Below, one piece after another: positions 10,625-22,635 of a stretch of DNA of 64,000 nt. The stretch covers positions 23,671 to 87,670 of the forward strand of contig BCIV01000027.1 in assembly GCA_001600055.1 (NCBI GenBank), read 5' to 3'. Within the stretch, counting starts at the first letter, position 1. Each line of letters starts with the position of its first letter. Below the pieces are notes generated by a model, which was not told the origin of the DNA, did not search any database, and saw nothing but the letters and a program-made list of their open reading frames with translations. Made by a program: the position numbers and the translations under genes. The stretch is from Filobasidium wieringae. Its lineage: Eukaryota; Basidiomycota; Tremellomycetes; Filobasidiales; Filobasidiaceae.

Positions 10625-11190
10625 TTAAGACCCGGTCATTGGTGTTAGATTTTCTGTTCGAGCTATACTGGGTGCGAAGGCGTTATCCATGAGTCAATCG
10701 AGATCTCTCACCCTCTAGCTTTTTCCTAAGGCTCAATCTTCCGATTACTGTCTGTTAGCCCAGTTGACTACCCCGAGCCCATACTGTTTTCGCCTACTGA
10801 TACCTGCAGGCTGAGCTTATTTCGCGGAGCTTCGAAAGCGACGAGGCAAAACCCGTATACCAACGATCAGGCGGTTCAAACCTGCTTACGTATGAGCTTT
10901 GACGAGGACGAGCCTGAAAGGACGTGCCGAATACTCGTTCTCCGAACTTGAGAACTACTATGCTCGGAAGAACCCCACCAAGAACATCAAACACAAGCAA
11001 TCGAATCAGAAGTGGCTACTTTGGAGGATATCGAAACGCTTACATTGTATGCACAAGTGAAGATCGAACGGCTTTAAACAGTCTACGAACGATGGTCAGC
11101 ATCAGAACTATCTTTCCTGGGTTCAAGTCTACTAACGGTGAATATTTCGTAGATCGTCTGTACGTGATACATGTGCACAAGGTCGTATAA
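10625..11190 (-). CDS. intron-dense hypothetical gene or 3' part of its upstream neighbour
   Basis: Minus-strand exons that look coding are LYDLVHMYHVQTIYEIFT (from 11190), FGERVFGTSFQARPRQSS and GFASSLSKLREISSAC (10970-10800), TVIGRLSLRKKLE (near 10750), and a last exon ARTENLTPMTGS with TAA at 10627-10625. Donors GTATCA and GTGAGA and AG acceptors keep the frame. There is little room for a promoter before 11268, so these exons could be the 3' continuation of the gene that otherwise ends at 11268. Product not recognised. Confidence 0.35.
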
Positions 11191-11267
11191 GCAACCAAGT
11201 ATCACACCAGTCCTGGTACAAACCATATTGGATGATCGTTATCATCAACAGGCCCGGTTCCCAGTGC

Positions 11268-14084
11268 TCAACCACTTAAACCTTGGTCTCTCAACCGTCT
11301 GAGTTCTTTCTGTACCCAAGGTTTGGCCGTAGTAAGCCAAGCAATCAGATCCGTAGGCGTCGACTTCCGCTCGATGAGACGTTTTAGCGGTATGAGATTC
11401 AAAATCTCGTTCAACGGCTTGAGCAAGCGTAACAGTCTCCCAATCGCTGCGATTCGTACACGTCGGGTTAGCCCTAATGCCGACATATTATGAAGCGCAA
11501 ACTCACAAAGTGTGGGATGATCCTGAAGGAACTGAAACGTATATTGCGCACTCCGAGCGAGCTTCATTAATTCTTCCGCCTTTTTCTTATCCCTTTCTTT
11601 ACGGGAGAATCCTTTGTCCCAACCGGTTCGTCGTAAATGATACCAGTTTGCAAGAACTTGAGGAAGATGAGACGGGTGATACCAAAAACGTTCTTCGATA
11701 ACGACATCGGTAAGGTCATAACGATACCAGCAAACGTCGGGGGCGAGTGCGCTTGGAACATAGTCGGGCCTCATCAGTACCTTTTCCCTATTCCAAAGAG
11801 TAGGTCCGTACGAAAAGAGCACACTTACACAAACGAACCAGGCATCAACAGCCTACATTCCCACTCGATCAACGGCTTCTGACTCGCATAGAGAATAGCA
11901 TAACCTGCGAGGAGGAAAAGGAACTTTCCCCCCATTCCTCGTCGATCTGTCAAAGTCCCAGCTGACGAGATCGACCGTACGGCGGGTTCATCACTGGGAT
12001 CCGAGTCAAGCTCCGCTTCAATAGTACAGACCCTTGCGAGGTCTTCACAGTAATCGAAACGTTGCCTATGTAAATCACAGAGCAAAAAGAGTCAATTCGG
12101 TAGTATCGTCTAAAGCAGGATCGACCACTCACCCAACGATTTCGGAAGGGAAATCACGTGGAGTCGCCTTGTTTGATAGACTGATTGTACCGGCCAAGTT
12201 ACCTTCCTGTAACCGGCTCAGCAAGGTGCACAACTGTGCCTCTTGCTCATTGCTTATTCCGGAGACATCAGTTTCTAGTAAAACGTAAACGCAATGTATG
12301 ATCAGAAAAATCAGTAGCAGCTCAGAATGACGGCACTGACCTAGAAACTGGCACATTTCCTTGCCAAAGTCGCTCTTCCATTTTTGGATACACGAACCCA
12401 ATTCGTCCTGTTCGAAATCGATGATCTTCGTCTTGCAATAAACAAGCACGTGCGTAATCTCCTCCAAAAGCCTGACGACCATACAGGCGATGATGAGCAG
12501 TATATCAGTCATCTAGTGACGACTTGGCCATGTGAGGGTCTGATTGAGGCTCACTGCGTTTTGATCTTGCTCGGGAGAACAGTCTTGGTGTAAACGGACG
12601 ATGTACTTTTCTTGGAGCTTTTGCATGAATCGGCTGTCAACCGCTTGAACTCTTGGGCAACGGGCCAGTGCTGGAAAATTCAGATCAGATTTCGGTAAGC
12701 AATCAGAGGGGATGACTGAAATACTCACTGCAGGTTGACGGAACGCGAGCTCCCTCTGAAGTTCTTGCCAGTAGATTCTGAGATAGTTCTCTTTCGAGAA
12801 TTCAAGAGTCTCTACCGTGCTCCAGACCTCGGTCCGATCGTTGGAGGCTATCAACAGATCGCTGTCCGATCCGGTTGAGGTCTTCGCCAGGAAGTTATGA
12901 AATGATTCTGGAGGTTCTCCCAAAGATAGTTGTTGCATCGTAGTCGGCAAGTTGGGTGGCGGAGAGTTGGCTTCAGGATGAGGGGTCTGATCTAAGGACA
13001 TAGAGCGAGTTCAGAAGGTCTGCTTCCAGTGAGATCCGAGAGAAAGGAAATACCCACTTAATCTAGCTAGACACTCACGGAATCCATCCTCATGGAGCGC
13101 GCATGTTAATTCCTTCAGCTGATTTATGGTGATTACATCCACCCCGTCCGGCAGCAGTTCTTCTCTTTCGGAACCGCTTCCTAACACCAGTCGATGACCC
13201 CGTATCAAACGTTCGGCGGTGACAAGGTCGCAACAGTCGCTAATTTCTTGAAGACTTTGTAGTGCCCTTGTTCCCATCGCATGTCTGTCTGCAGTTTCTT
13301 GTGGCCGAGAGCCAAAGAGAGGGAAGATGATTGCCTGCCAATTGGCCCCCCATTTGTGTGTTATTCTCTGAATCGATTGAGAGTAAGGAGATAGATGATG
13401 AGTTAGGTGGTGGATCCAGAAGTTCAGGTCGTTTCGAAACCGTAGGTCATCAAGAATCTGGGAGGATGAAGTTCTGGGTCTTTTATTGCAGGGTCGATGA
13501 GCATCGTCGTGTATGTTATCGAGGGGCGATTGAGAGGAAGACTTCCGCTTCCTCGACGGAGAGGAGATAGCGATATCGAGTGATGCTGGATGCAAGTCAG
13601 GTGGACGAGGCAAGGAAGGGTATTGGTGAATGACATTTAAGATGTCTCCTAAACTGAGAATCTGGTCTTTTCGAGGTTGTGAAGAGGTAGCGTAGTTGTA
13701 CAGGAACTCCCATAGAGCCTCCTGTTTTGTCGTTGTCGTCCCCATAGTAGGCAGAAGCTCACCATCACAAGTTCTAGGTACGACTACCTTCGTTCCGAAC
13801 CTCCGTACCAGCTCGTAGACCACGTGGCCCCTGTGCCTTTCCTCGCTACGTTTTCTATTGTCCAATCGTTGTTCGTCTGTATGCAATATTCCTACAGTGA
13901 GTCGCTTGATCACCCGAATGACGTCGTCCCAATCGGCTCTCCGTTGATGCTCGTCCCATTGATTGAAGAGGTCGCACGTATCTTTAAGTAGTTTCCTATG
14001 AGAAGTATATGTACCGTAAGAATTTGAACTAGGCGAGGGTACGGCGTCTCTTGAGGATTCTATTATATTCGAGAGTTCCTCCAT
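11268..14084 (-). CDS. 844-residue hypothetical protein, 6 exons
   Basis: Exons 14084-13058, 12991-12555, 12512-12341, 12274-12133, 12065-11829 and 11787-11268 join in phase at GT/AG introns of 66, 42, 64, 58, 67 and 41 nt minus shared boundaries. The ATG at 14084 begins MEELSNIIESS; an open frame extends upstream but without ATG. The N-terminal half is charged, with a Ser-Arg-Lys stretch (SPSRKRKSSSQSP) resembling a nuclear signal. The middle has the hydrophobic helix DILLIIACMVV. The C-terminal part has KFLFLLAGYAILYA and a basic helical tail (KKKAEELMKLARSAQYTFQF). No family recognised. A GTGAGT-like site inside exon 2 might be a further intron. Confidence 0.72.
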
Positions 14085-14312
14085 CCTCTTACCGCTGAGA
14101 GATATGAGAGCAAGCGATTGCGAGCGAAGGATAATACCGAACCAAAGGACAAAAGACTTTGTCGACTCACGACTCGACTCTGATGTGATCACAACAAGGC
14201 AACAGATAACGCATATTCCCGCGTAAACGCAAACAAACTGCGATAGTGACGTGTATTCATCGACAGCTACCACAGCTACCACCCACGCTACTACCTACCA
14301 CTAACCTACCAC

Positions 14313-15240
14313 TCAAATCGATCGGCCTCTCTTGCTTCCTCTCCCCTCGATCGGACCTTGTCTCCCTTCCAAGATGCCGTTGATACCCTCGTGCTTCTCC
14401 TTTAATTCCGTCACCTGCTCCCTTGACTCGACCGTTGCTCAGATCAACTCGACATGTTCTTGACTTGACTCCTCGATTCTCTTGGCCCGACGTATCATTT
14501 CCTCCCTCTTCTCGATGCTCATCAACTCTCCCACATTCGCATGGCTCAAGAACGCCGCCAGCTCGTCCGCCTGGCGGGATGAGGAGGTACACTCGCTCGT
14601 CCCCAAGACACCCCGAAGACAGCTCTCACCCTTCAATGGGTTCGCTAGAGATTTCAACTAGGTTACGTATCCTCGCCGGTTCGGACCAATCCCCCAAGCG
14701 AGACTTGGGTACAGTACTTGTCTTGGTCGTCGCCTGCAAGGAAGATAAGAGCGGGGCACTCTGTCTCCATAATTCCATCTTATCGCTACGAGGAGATGAT
14801 GAGCCTTCGGTCAGTGGTAGTGCCGGAAGTGGTGATCGCGGCAGACGGACGGAAAGGCTCACCGAGTAATCTCATCCTACCAGCTCAGACTAGGTGGAAC
14901 TCTCCCCTTCTCCCCGCTTCAACCATCTCGATCGATCGATAACTATCCGCTCCTCCCTACACTGCCGCCGCTTCCCTTCGACCCGTCTTTGCCTTGGTTT
15001 TGGCCTTTATCTCTGGTTCGACAGGCACTTCAGATTCAATTCGAGGGGTCTTACGGACGCGAATACTGGTAGGAGTAGGAGTAGGAGAGGCCAAACGGAG
15101 ATTGAACCGAGTTTGAAGTGGGGCACCGGGAGGAGCAGCCGTGGTCGTTGTCCGCGGTGGCAGAGAGGACCGTTCCTCTCAAACAATCGTCAACGACACT
15201 ATCATAAGGGCCACCAGGGCCGTAATTCGAGAGCGGACGT
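14313..15240 (-). CDS. probable small coiled-coil protein gene with in-frame stop
   Basis: Minus-strand exons: SPTPTPTSIRVRKTPRIE and PEIKAKTKAKTGRREAA (15110-14950), DKMELWRQSAPLLSSLQ (near 14780), GDWSEPARIRNLVEI (near 14690), then ADELAAFLSHANVGELM and EKREEMIRRAKRIEE (14575-14445). The heptad-like frame then meets TGA at 14441-14439 and continues in the same frame as VESREQVTELKEKHEG to a TGA at 14315-14313. Either translation ends at 14439, or the copy carries a premature stop. The N-terminal acidic/basic tail plus coiled coil recalls small kinetochore or scaffold subunits, but no family can be named. Exon junctions between 14950 and 14600 are not settled. Confidence 0.42.
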
Positions 15241-15510
15241 AATGTTGCACCTTTCTCAGAATGTATGTGCTGAACAGACCGCTTCTCTTCAAAACCACAT
15301 GCTATCATCAGTGACAGTTTGCTATCTGTAGCTGAGGGGAGATACATATATCGGAGCGGACAGATGAAGTTTTTATTCGCGATTCCCAAGCATCAATGCG
15401 TCAAATACGTGTTTCTATGTTTCTATCAAATTCTACTTCTGACTTCTATTGAATATTGTATCAAGTTGCTACTGACGGCTCTTGTGATTCACGCTATCGA
15501 CCTGGTGGGA

Positions 15511-15567
15511 TCGTATGGACGACTTAAGGTGCAAGCGATATCGAATATCCGATATGGACATCAACTC
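15511..15567 (+). repeat. 57-bp dispersed repeat, copy 1
   Basis: Matches the reverse complement of 42074-42130 with about four mismatches, from TCGTATGGACGACTT through GCGATATCG to TCAACTC. In one frame both copies read DDLRCKRYRI then [S/F]DMD[I/V]NS; two differences are silent and two change the residue. Confidence 0.8.
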
Positions 15568-15687
15568 CGTCTGAGTCTATATCATTATTGCTTCTTATCA
15601 TCAACCCAACACCACCACAACTAGTCGATCACTCATCGATGTGATGCCCAACTGTCATCACTGGATGACCTAGATAACCTTCCTACG

Positions 15688-16390
15688 ATGAACGCTAACG
15701 GCAAGAGGAAGTACCCGCTCGAAGAATTCTTCCACGGAACTGTTCCTAACTCCTACGCTCCTAGTCGACGTTCGGAGAGTGTGGAATTACCTCGGGCCTT
15801 ATCAACTCTCACGTATGACTTTCATCGCCGTCACCTGGTCCTCCATCTCTCCCTCTTCAATCACCCGAACTTCAAGCTTCCCGATCTCGAGCCAGTTTCC
15901 TTCGATATCCCCGGCGAGTGTGTTTACCTCAGCAGGACGGAACCAGGGGACTACGTGCAAATTCTGTACGCACAGTCTCGTTTCGATCAGCAAAGGATAA
16001 AGATGAGACTCGGGCCAAGAGGAAACTTTACATATTCTCGCATGACGCATCCTTCTCTGATAAATGGCAATCGCAATCACAATCAATCATCTCTTTGTCA
16101 GACAATCCAAACGATCATGGACAACCCCAACGTCAATTTAGTCGTGGGTTCGAACTGCTGTATCGACTGCGCACAATCATATCCACCAAACGAGAACGGT
16201 GGACCTTGATCTATCCGGACGAAAGGAACGTCCCTCTAGGCCGCTGCGTTCCCTGCGTCAAGAATACGACAAACACAAATCAGACAAGCAAGATCGACTC
16301 AAGCTGGATATCATAAGTGCGGTCTCGGAGCGACGATCTGCCGATTCTTGTCGACAGAATGATGGTCCGCGCTGTACGGTTGAATAACCA
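15688..16390 (+). CDS. hypothetical protein, cysteine-containing, 3' end unresolved
   Basis: An ATG at 15688 opens 173 codons (NGKRKYPLEEFFHG... YDFHRRHLVLHLSLFNHPNF ...) ending near 16209 with SNCCIDCAQSYPP. A GT/AG intron at about 16198-16238 would join this to GRCVPCVKN. A further frame at 16330-16385 reads SCRQNDGPRC. The cysteine spacing (CC-x2-C, then RC-x2-C) resembles the cysteine module of three other proteins in the window, but the last Cys cannot be placed. A second frame at 15950-16300 also looks coding, so exon structure is open. A downstream open frame (16363-16580) may be a later exon. Confidence 0.4.
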
Positions 16391-16589
16391 CGAGTCAGTC
16401 CTCATAGCCATGAACGATTCTACAGCAGGAGTCCTTTTCGTCGAGGAACTGTGCTCGACATCGTTCGCCCGGATGGCCATAAGAATCTGCCACGAACAAA
16501 GAACCACTGTACCATACCGAAATACTCCTTCTCGTATGGACACCGATTGTGATCCGTCTCAGGTGGGAGATGACATCGCAAGGTGAGCC

Positions 16590-17530
16590 TTTGCTGTCCT
16601 CACGATGGTGAACCAGCAGCCGTACACCGGATCGACTTCACCGCTAATACGGTTATGCCCTCCAATCGTGCCATCAACGTACAACACGTCTATACCGTGG
16701 TGGTTACATGCGGTATGATCAATCATACCAGTCGTTTCGTTCGTTGAGTAGCTGGAATATCTGAGATCGACTCACAACAGCTTACCCTCTTCTGAGAAAA
16801 TACGATCATCCAGACTGGCATATCTGCTTTGCTCGGGCATGCAAGTTCCGGTCTCCTACGGTGGCCAATGGCTCATCCTTGTAGGTCTACTTAAGGTCGG
16901 AGAGCGTCCAAGTCGACTGCTCTGGCTAGGTCACCATCAAGCAACCATCAACTTGCACACAAACTCAGACGTTGGGATTTCGAGACAGTAGTCAGGATGG
17001 GAACGTTGACCGACCGAAACCCTGATGCCACGTGTCAAATGGACTGCTCAGGAACACTGAGCACCGTTTCATTCTACTCTCGTATCGAGACATGCTTGAA
17101 TACGCTCATCACTCGTCTTCCTTTTCACTCTTTCTAGCTTGTATAACTAGCGTCATTCACATGGCTCTTACTACGGCGATATGCTTTTGGTCAAGCATCA
17201 GCGCCTACGTCATCTACCCATCGAGCCTCAAGATACATCGTTCATTGTGAGGGGTTCGACCGGATGAGTCATGCTCACGTGCGGTAAGCAGACGAGAGTG
17301 AGGCAGGATACTGACGACCCGGCCATCTACACCAAGGCATTCGTCTAGTCCATTCGTCGGAGCCTCAATCACAGTAGTTGTATGGTAACGCCGGTCCTCG
17401 GCTAATCAATACACAGGCCTGAGAATCTCCAAGAGTCGCTTCAAACGGTCGGTATCAACATCTACATCTTCTAGCGGGAAAGGTCAAGGCCGTCGCTCTG
17501 GCGATTGGCTTCAGGCTTTTCGGGACTACA
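16590..17530. other. about 0.9 kb with no supported gene
   Basis: Only short open frames without convincing continuity. By analogy with neighbours it may hold small exons, but I could not connect any. Confidence 0.35.
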
Positions 17531-17860
17531 CTAGCCTTGAAATCCTTTGCGCAAACTCAGGCAAGAACTTCCAACGTGCTTACTCTTCGTCAAATTGGAA
17601 CTATCGGTCATACCCATAGACGATCGCAGCAGGTTACCCGGACTCACGTTACCTCTCGCGCTCTTTCGATGAAAAAGAGCGCGTGAGCGACTTGAAGGGC
17701 TGTTCAGCTTACCTTCGCAGCCAATCGACAGTCGTTCCATCTTGTGCCACTGGGTAGCCGGCAGCTCTTCCGCTTTGGATATACCCGATAAATCTATTGC
17801 ACCTCTGCTGGACCGCATCATTGGACGACGACGTTCAGCGACAGATGATGACACATTCGT
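17531..17860 (-). CDS. possible Ser/Arg-rich protein fragment
   Basis: An open frame of more than 100 codons on the minus strand: RSSRGAIDLSGISKAEELP, TQWHKMERLSIGCEGK, then HRKSARGNVSPGNLLRSS. A GTAAGC donor just after SIGCE could instead end an exon there. A perfect hairpin of the CGCGCTCTTT type lies within it at about 17654-17681. Product not recognised; start codon uncertain (the frame begins at a GTG; in-frame ATGs lie about 33 bases downstream). Confidence 0.33.
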   Translation of the reverse strand, partial: TNVSSSVAERRRPMMRSSRGAIDLSGISKAEELPATQWHKMERLSIGCEGKLNSPSSRSRALFHRKSARGNVSPGNLLRSSMGMTDSSNLTKSKHVGSSCLSLRKGFQG

Positions 17861-18076
17861 AAGCGATTAATTCGGTGAACAAAAGAGGTGATCAGTAGTG
17901 ACATTGAGCAGGCATGCAAGAAAACATTGTGAATATAAGTCTCTAATTACAAATTTAATTGAATACACCCAATAGACAGACAGGGAGATGTTAGGGGTTC
18001 TTGGGGGTAATCGTTGACAAAGCAGAGCGGATCTTCTGTACTTTTGGATTATATACACGAATAAAGAGAAGACCGC

Positions 18077-18712
18077 TCAATCAAGGGTTTTAGGCAAAGG
18101 GTTGAGAGGTTTCAAATGAATCGTCATGATGGGTCGTTGGCAGCACAGTAGTGGTCCGTTTCTGTGTATGATCACGGCGTTTTTGCCGCTTATTTTCTCC
18201 TTCCATTCGAATTTTATTCGGAATCCTGGAGTCTGCTTCATCATAACAATTGTCAGAATGTAAAGATGAACTCTGACGTCAAGCTACTGCCACTGGTACC
18301 GATCAGTGGTTGTTGCGGTGTCATTTACCATTTAGCACTGAATTTAAACCGCCGAACGCCGCATCTGTACCACGCTGCAGCTGTGCAAGGTTCGCGATGA
18401 CCCAGGTACGATAGATAGGGTATTCATCATCTACCAGTAGTCTCACTGATTTGTGTAGACATACAAACGACGCTCCTATACGAGCATTGTTTTTCGCGAA
18501 CACCCAAAAGATAGAAGCGGGTCGGTAACCCAAATAGTCAGAAAAGTGTCGATTGAAGGGGCTTTCGTATCATAAAGCCTCTACTGGCCATTTAATGGAA
18601 TAATCACACTTCTTACCCATACGAACTGTATCCCAATGCTTTGCGGAGTTTTGCATGACGCGGGACTCGAATTTTATGCTGCCGGATTACGTATGCCGGT
18701 AAGCGGTCAGAA
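18077..18712 (-). CDS. spliced hypothetical gene (3' exons)
   Basis: Three exons on the minus strand. The first, ending near 18617 at GTAAGA, reads KFESRVMQNSAKHWDTVRM. The second (about 18565-18347) reads FNRHFSDYLGYRPASIFWVF, VRLLVDDEYPIYRTWVIANL and LQRGTDAAFGGL, ending at GTAAAT. The last (from about 18290) reads GFRIKFEWKEKISGKNAVII and CCQRPIMTIHLKPL, with TGA at 18079-18077. A basic, soluble-looking protein; no family recognised. The 5' exons upstream of 18712 were not found. Confidence 0.45.
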
Positions 18713-18714
18713 CT

Positions 18715-20400
18715 GTCGTGCTACTCTTCACGGCATACTCTCGAGCTGACAATCAACTGATCGAGAATCAAATTTACAGAATGTGGATCATATATCATCC
18801 ATAAGGGAAACAACAGAATGATCTGTAGGCCTAAAAGTTATCGCGCGTGTATCTAGCGCGCTTCGAAGTGCGACTCACTTCCAAGAAGCCCCACAACGCA
18901 GGGTAGGGGTTTTAGACCATCCTTCGAAGATCCTGGACATAGCTACGTAGGAAACTCTGTGCGCCCCGCTCGGAATGGAGGCTATGGTGGGCTTGTCTGT
19001 AAGTCAATAAAGCCTGGACCGAGTATCTGTCAAAGGATGCGCAAGGAATAGGGGTCCCTCAGGTGGAAGTCGCAGACATCTGTCCGTCCGATTGATCAGC
19101 GTTGTGATAAGTTTGTTGTTGACTGGGCAGCTTGGCCCTATATAAATCGATGGTCTCTGTCCTACTGCTCCAGCTTTCATATCGTGAGTCGGCCAGCATA
19201 GGAGTAAGGTCAATTTTGCCTTGTACAGCCGATTGCCACTACTTAGACTAGCTCTAAGATGTGTTCCTCGAATGGTAGACCATCAAGCAAAGTACCCCAT
19301 AGGCCCAGGGGTGTCCTGTGTTTCAAGTTACCTGCATGTTTGGTGTATGCGGGTGGAAACTGGCACGCGGCATTTTCAGATCAAAGCTTTGACGAGTGAT
19401 ATGACTAGGCTCTTGTCGATTGTACTGACCCGTGTAGAGACCTGCCCGAATTGATTCAAGAAGCTATCGAGTGAGTAGAGCGAGATCGCCTCCTTAAAGC
19501 TGGATGCAGGTCATCGTGTAGTCGGCACTGAGAACCTTTTTCGCTTAGCCACTGTCATAATCTGCTTCACGTTGCTAGTATCTTATGGTTATATTGACCC
19601 TCGATTGCGCGTTCATCATCTGGTTACCAATGTGACGATTCGAGGTTACTAGCTTCATCGTCTGCGAGCAGGCACGCGACAGGAAAGGACGGTTTCGTTA
19701 TGGGCAACCGGGTTGTAATTGAGAGTTGCGTGCATGACTTGAATACAATCGCGAAGCAAGAATACCTCTTTGTTGTGGTTATGGGACCTTATCAGCCAGG
19801 TAACAGCTCATGTGAGAAGATCTCGCTAAGGGCACAATACTGGCTTTCTATTACAGACGGAATTTTCGCCAAGTCCCAAAACTGCCTTACCGAAGAAAAA
19901 AAGGCAATAGTTTCCCTCCCCCGGAGGTCTAACAATGAGGGCTTGGGAGTAGGACGAATCGAGGGAGTACGTCTAGATGAGTTCGAAGCGAGTAGTAGGG
20001 GTCAGAGCGCTCGGATTAACACGACCTCACAAGCACTCCCCCCCCGGGATGGTGAGCGCTCGGACTGACACGACTTCACAAGACGCTCCCGAAGCAATCG
20101 TCTCGGACAACACGAAAGATTCAGGAGATCCATTCACCCGAAGGAATTAGCGCTTTTGAGGAGTGTCGACTTTCCGAGGTCATCTTCCACACAGCAAACG
20201 TCGGATCGATTCGGAACTAGACTACGTTCTGTTGTGACTGTTGACCGAGGAAACATTGAGCTTGGACTTGTTGTAGAACGAAGGTTGTACATACGGTCTG
20301 TAGCTTTGATCGAAGCCTGACGAAGTGACCGAGATCGATCATATCAATCAATGTAGCCGAGCGCAACGAATTGATCTAAAGGACACTGACTGACGGTATT
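18715..20400. other. about 1.7 kb with no supported gene; 50-bp tandem duplication
   Basis: No convincing exon chain. A 122-codon plus-strand frame at 19700-20068 has weak coding character. Within it the word GAGCGCTCGGA followed by ACACGAC and TCACAAG occurs twice about 50 bp apart (near 20006 and 20056), a short tandem duplication. Confidence 0.35.
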
Positions 20401-22600
20401 CTACTCTTGTTCCGAACGGGGATAATGCGGAAGGATGTCGGCGTCGCTTACCCCTGACTTCTTTGGCTTTCCAACTTTGAATGATAAGTCGTTCAAATCC
20501 TGCATATCCGGTCGAACGAGGTCTTGTAAGTTTAAGGACTGATCTCGCTGAGCTGGTGTTGTGTCTTGAATTTCCGAGCTTAGCACAGACGCCCAATAAT
20601 GGCGTAGTAGATCGAAACGAACGTGTGTTGAAATGCCGCAAACAAGCCTGGGCTTACTTTGGTCGGTGCGCCGTTCATACAGCGATTAAGTAGCGAAGAC
20701 TCTATACCTCTCCTTGCGACGTCCGCCAGTGGGGCCAGTAGTGGTGTGTATCGCTAAGATAGCCAACGCCTGTTGTTTGAATTAAGTCACTAATCTTGAC
20801 TACTGCTCTTGAATACCCGATGAGCTGATGAGCTGACAGCTCGAGCCTTGTGATTGATGCCAAAAGAATGCATACTCATTCTTCCTTCTTCCAGCGTCGG
20901 ACATGTTCTGGCTGTATGTCCGTAGGTAGCGGACGTAGCTGGCGGATCTGCCAGAGCTGCCAGCTTGAATAATGCATCTAAGTTATGCGTTGTAGTGACA
21001 ACGCAGCTAGCCCAGGATCCGTTGGTACGTTTGGTACATGGTAAATGGTACTCTAGCAATAGCATCTCGAATCAAGGAACCGATGCACGTAAGCGTCTGA
21101 ACCGGTCAACGTAGAGACCCTCTGACCAGTCTCTTCTGCGTCAATCTATCACACGTGCGTCCGTAACGTCGCTCTCCATGACTCGCTACATTCGACTTGA
21201 GATCTAACCAGCTCATATACAGACTTTTGTAGCCTGATAGAACCCTTGCGATGAAGTACAACCATTACCAAGATAATCGCAGGTCCTCAGCTGCAGGAAA
21301 GCGTCCGTTTCAAGGCCATCTATCATCACAGATCAGGCCGGGGCGGGTCGGGATCGAGACAAGCGATGGAGAGTGGGAATGGCTCAATAGTAGAGCATGG
21401 TTCATTCACGATGATGGTCAGCATGTCCTGTCTTTTTACTCTGCGAACTCGTCTACACTACCGTCCTAAAATTATATAGCAGCTCGTTATCGCTTCTCCT
21501 CCTGAGTCGACAAGCATTGTCAGACAAGGAATACACGCCAGACCTTGAACTTGATACCGGTTGACGGATCAACTATCTACAGGGAAGCCGCAAGTACATA
21601 GCAAACACTGCAGCTACCTTCTCCGAACTCGACTGCTAGCTTCTTCGTATGAGCAGATTCGATTGTGGATGGTTCTGCGCAAGGTACGTATGCACGATCC
21701 GTTATTGTGCACGTTCATCAATCATCGATTCAAGACGCAATCAAAGCTGACCAAGTTCGCATTGCTGTAGGTGCGGACTGTTTCAGCACGGGAATAGGTA
21801 CGGTCCATTCTTCTCGGACGTCTTGATGGGATCGGATACCCTCGAAGCCTTGATGCGATCGGACACCCTCGTTCCACCGCGCAAAATCCTCCCTCCAGGT
21901 TTCCCACCTTTATCCAGCCTATCATGATCGGTGCGTCTTGCGTCATCTTCGTTCCTAGTCAACTCACCCCATAGACTTGGCTGACCATGTGTCTGGCAAG
22001 GCTTGAGCCTTTTTTCAGAGCCGGTCAAACACACACATGAGGAGGAGAGAGCTAGCTCTCAACATCGTGGCTGATGAATGCAGGTCGATGGAATCTGTTC
22101 CATCTTTGAACCGCTATCATCATCAAACACCTTACACACACCGCATACAGGCGTTCGTCAACGTTTCGGGAAATTGTCCTCGCTCTCTTCCTCTCGTCCA
22201 AAAATGTGATGCGATCGAAAGGGTCAGGCAGATGGAAGAAGGCGTTGATATACGCTCGCTTTGGGGCGGCAAGAGGAACGAGTGATCGGTCAGTCCGTTC
22301 CTAGCCAGTCCCGAGCATTGACGACCAAGATCGATCTTGCGTCACTATCGGCACGCTGACAACTCGGATCGCTCTTCTTTAGTTCGAGCTCACAGGCCAT
22401 GATTCTCACCGTAATGAGGGAGCGAAGACGTGTGCGATCGAGGTATGTTTCGTTCCCGATGTTTCCGGGGATCGAAGTTGATCTTGAACGATAAAAGAAA
22501 CGAAGGGACTCACTCGCGAAATCACTTCTCGTTGCCTCCACGGCAAAACAAAAAGATCGCTCATTACGAGATTCATATGGGGTATATCCTGTTGAATATC
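20401..22600 (-). CDS. probable intron-dense gene(s), structure unresolved
   Basis: Several minus-strand stretches look coding in sequence: ITVRIMACELELKKSDPSC and ARSILVVNARDWLG (22410-22290), GRILRGGTRVSDRIKASR (near 21880), THNLDALFKLAALADPP and MSMHSFGINHKARAV (21000-20820), and a final exon SEIQDTTPAQRDQSLNLQDL then FKVGKPKKSGVSDADILP, entered by an AG acceptor near 20583 and ending with TAG at 20403-20401. I could not join all of them in phase, so one or two genes may be present. Product not recognised. Confidence 0.35.
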
Positions 22601-22635
22601 GTCACCGGATCACCTCCAAGTATTTTGCTTGAGGA

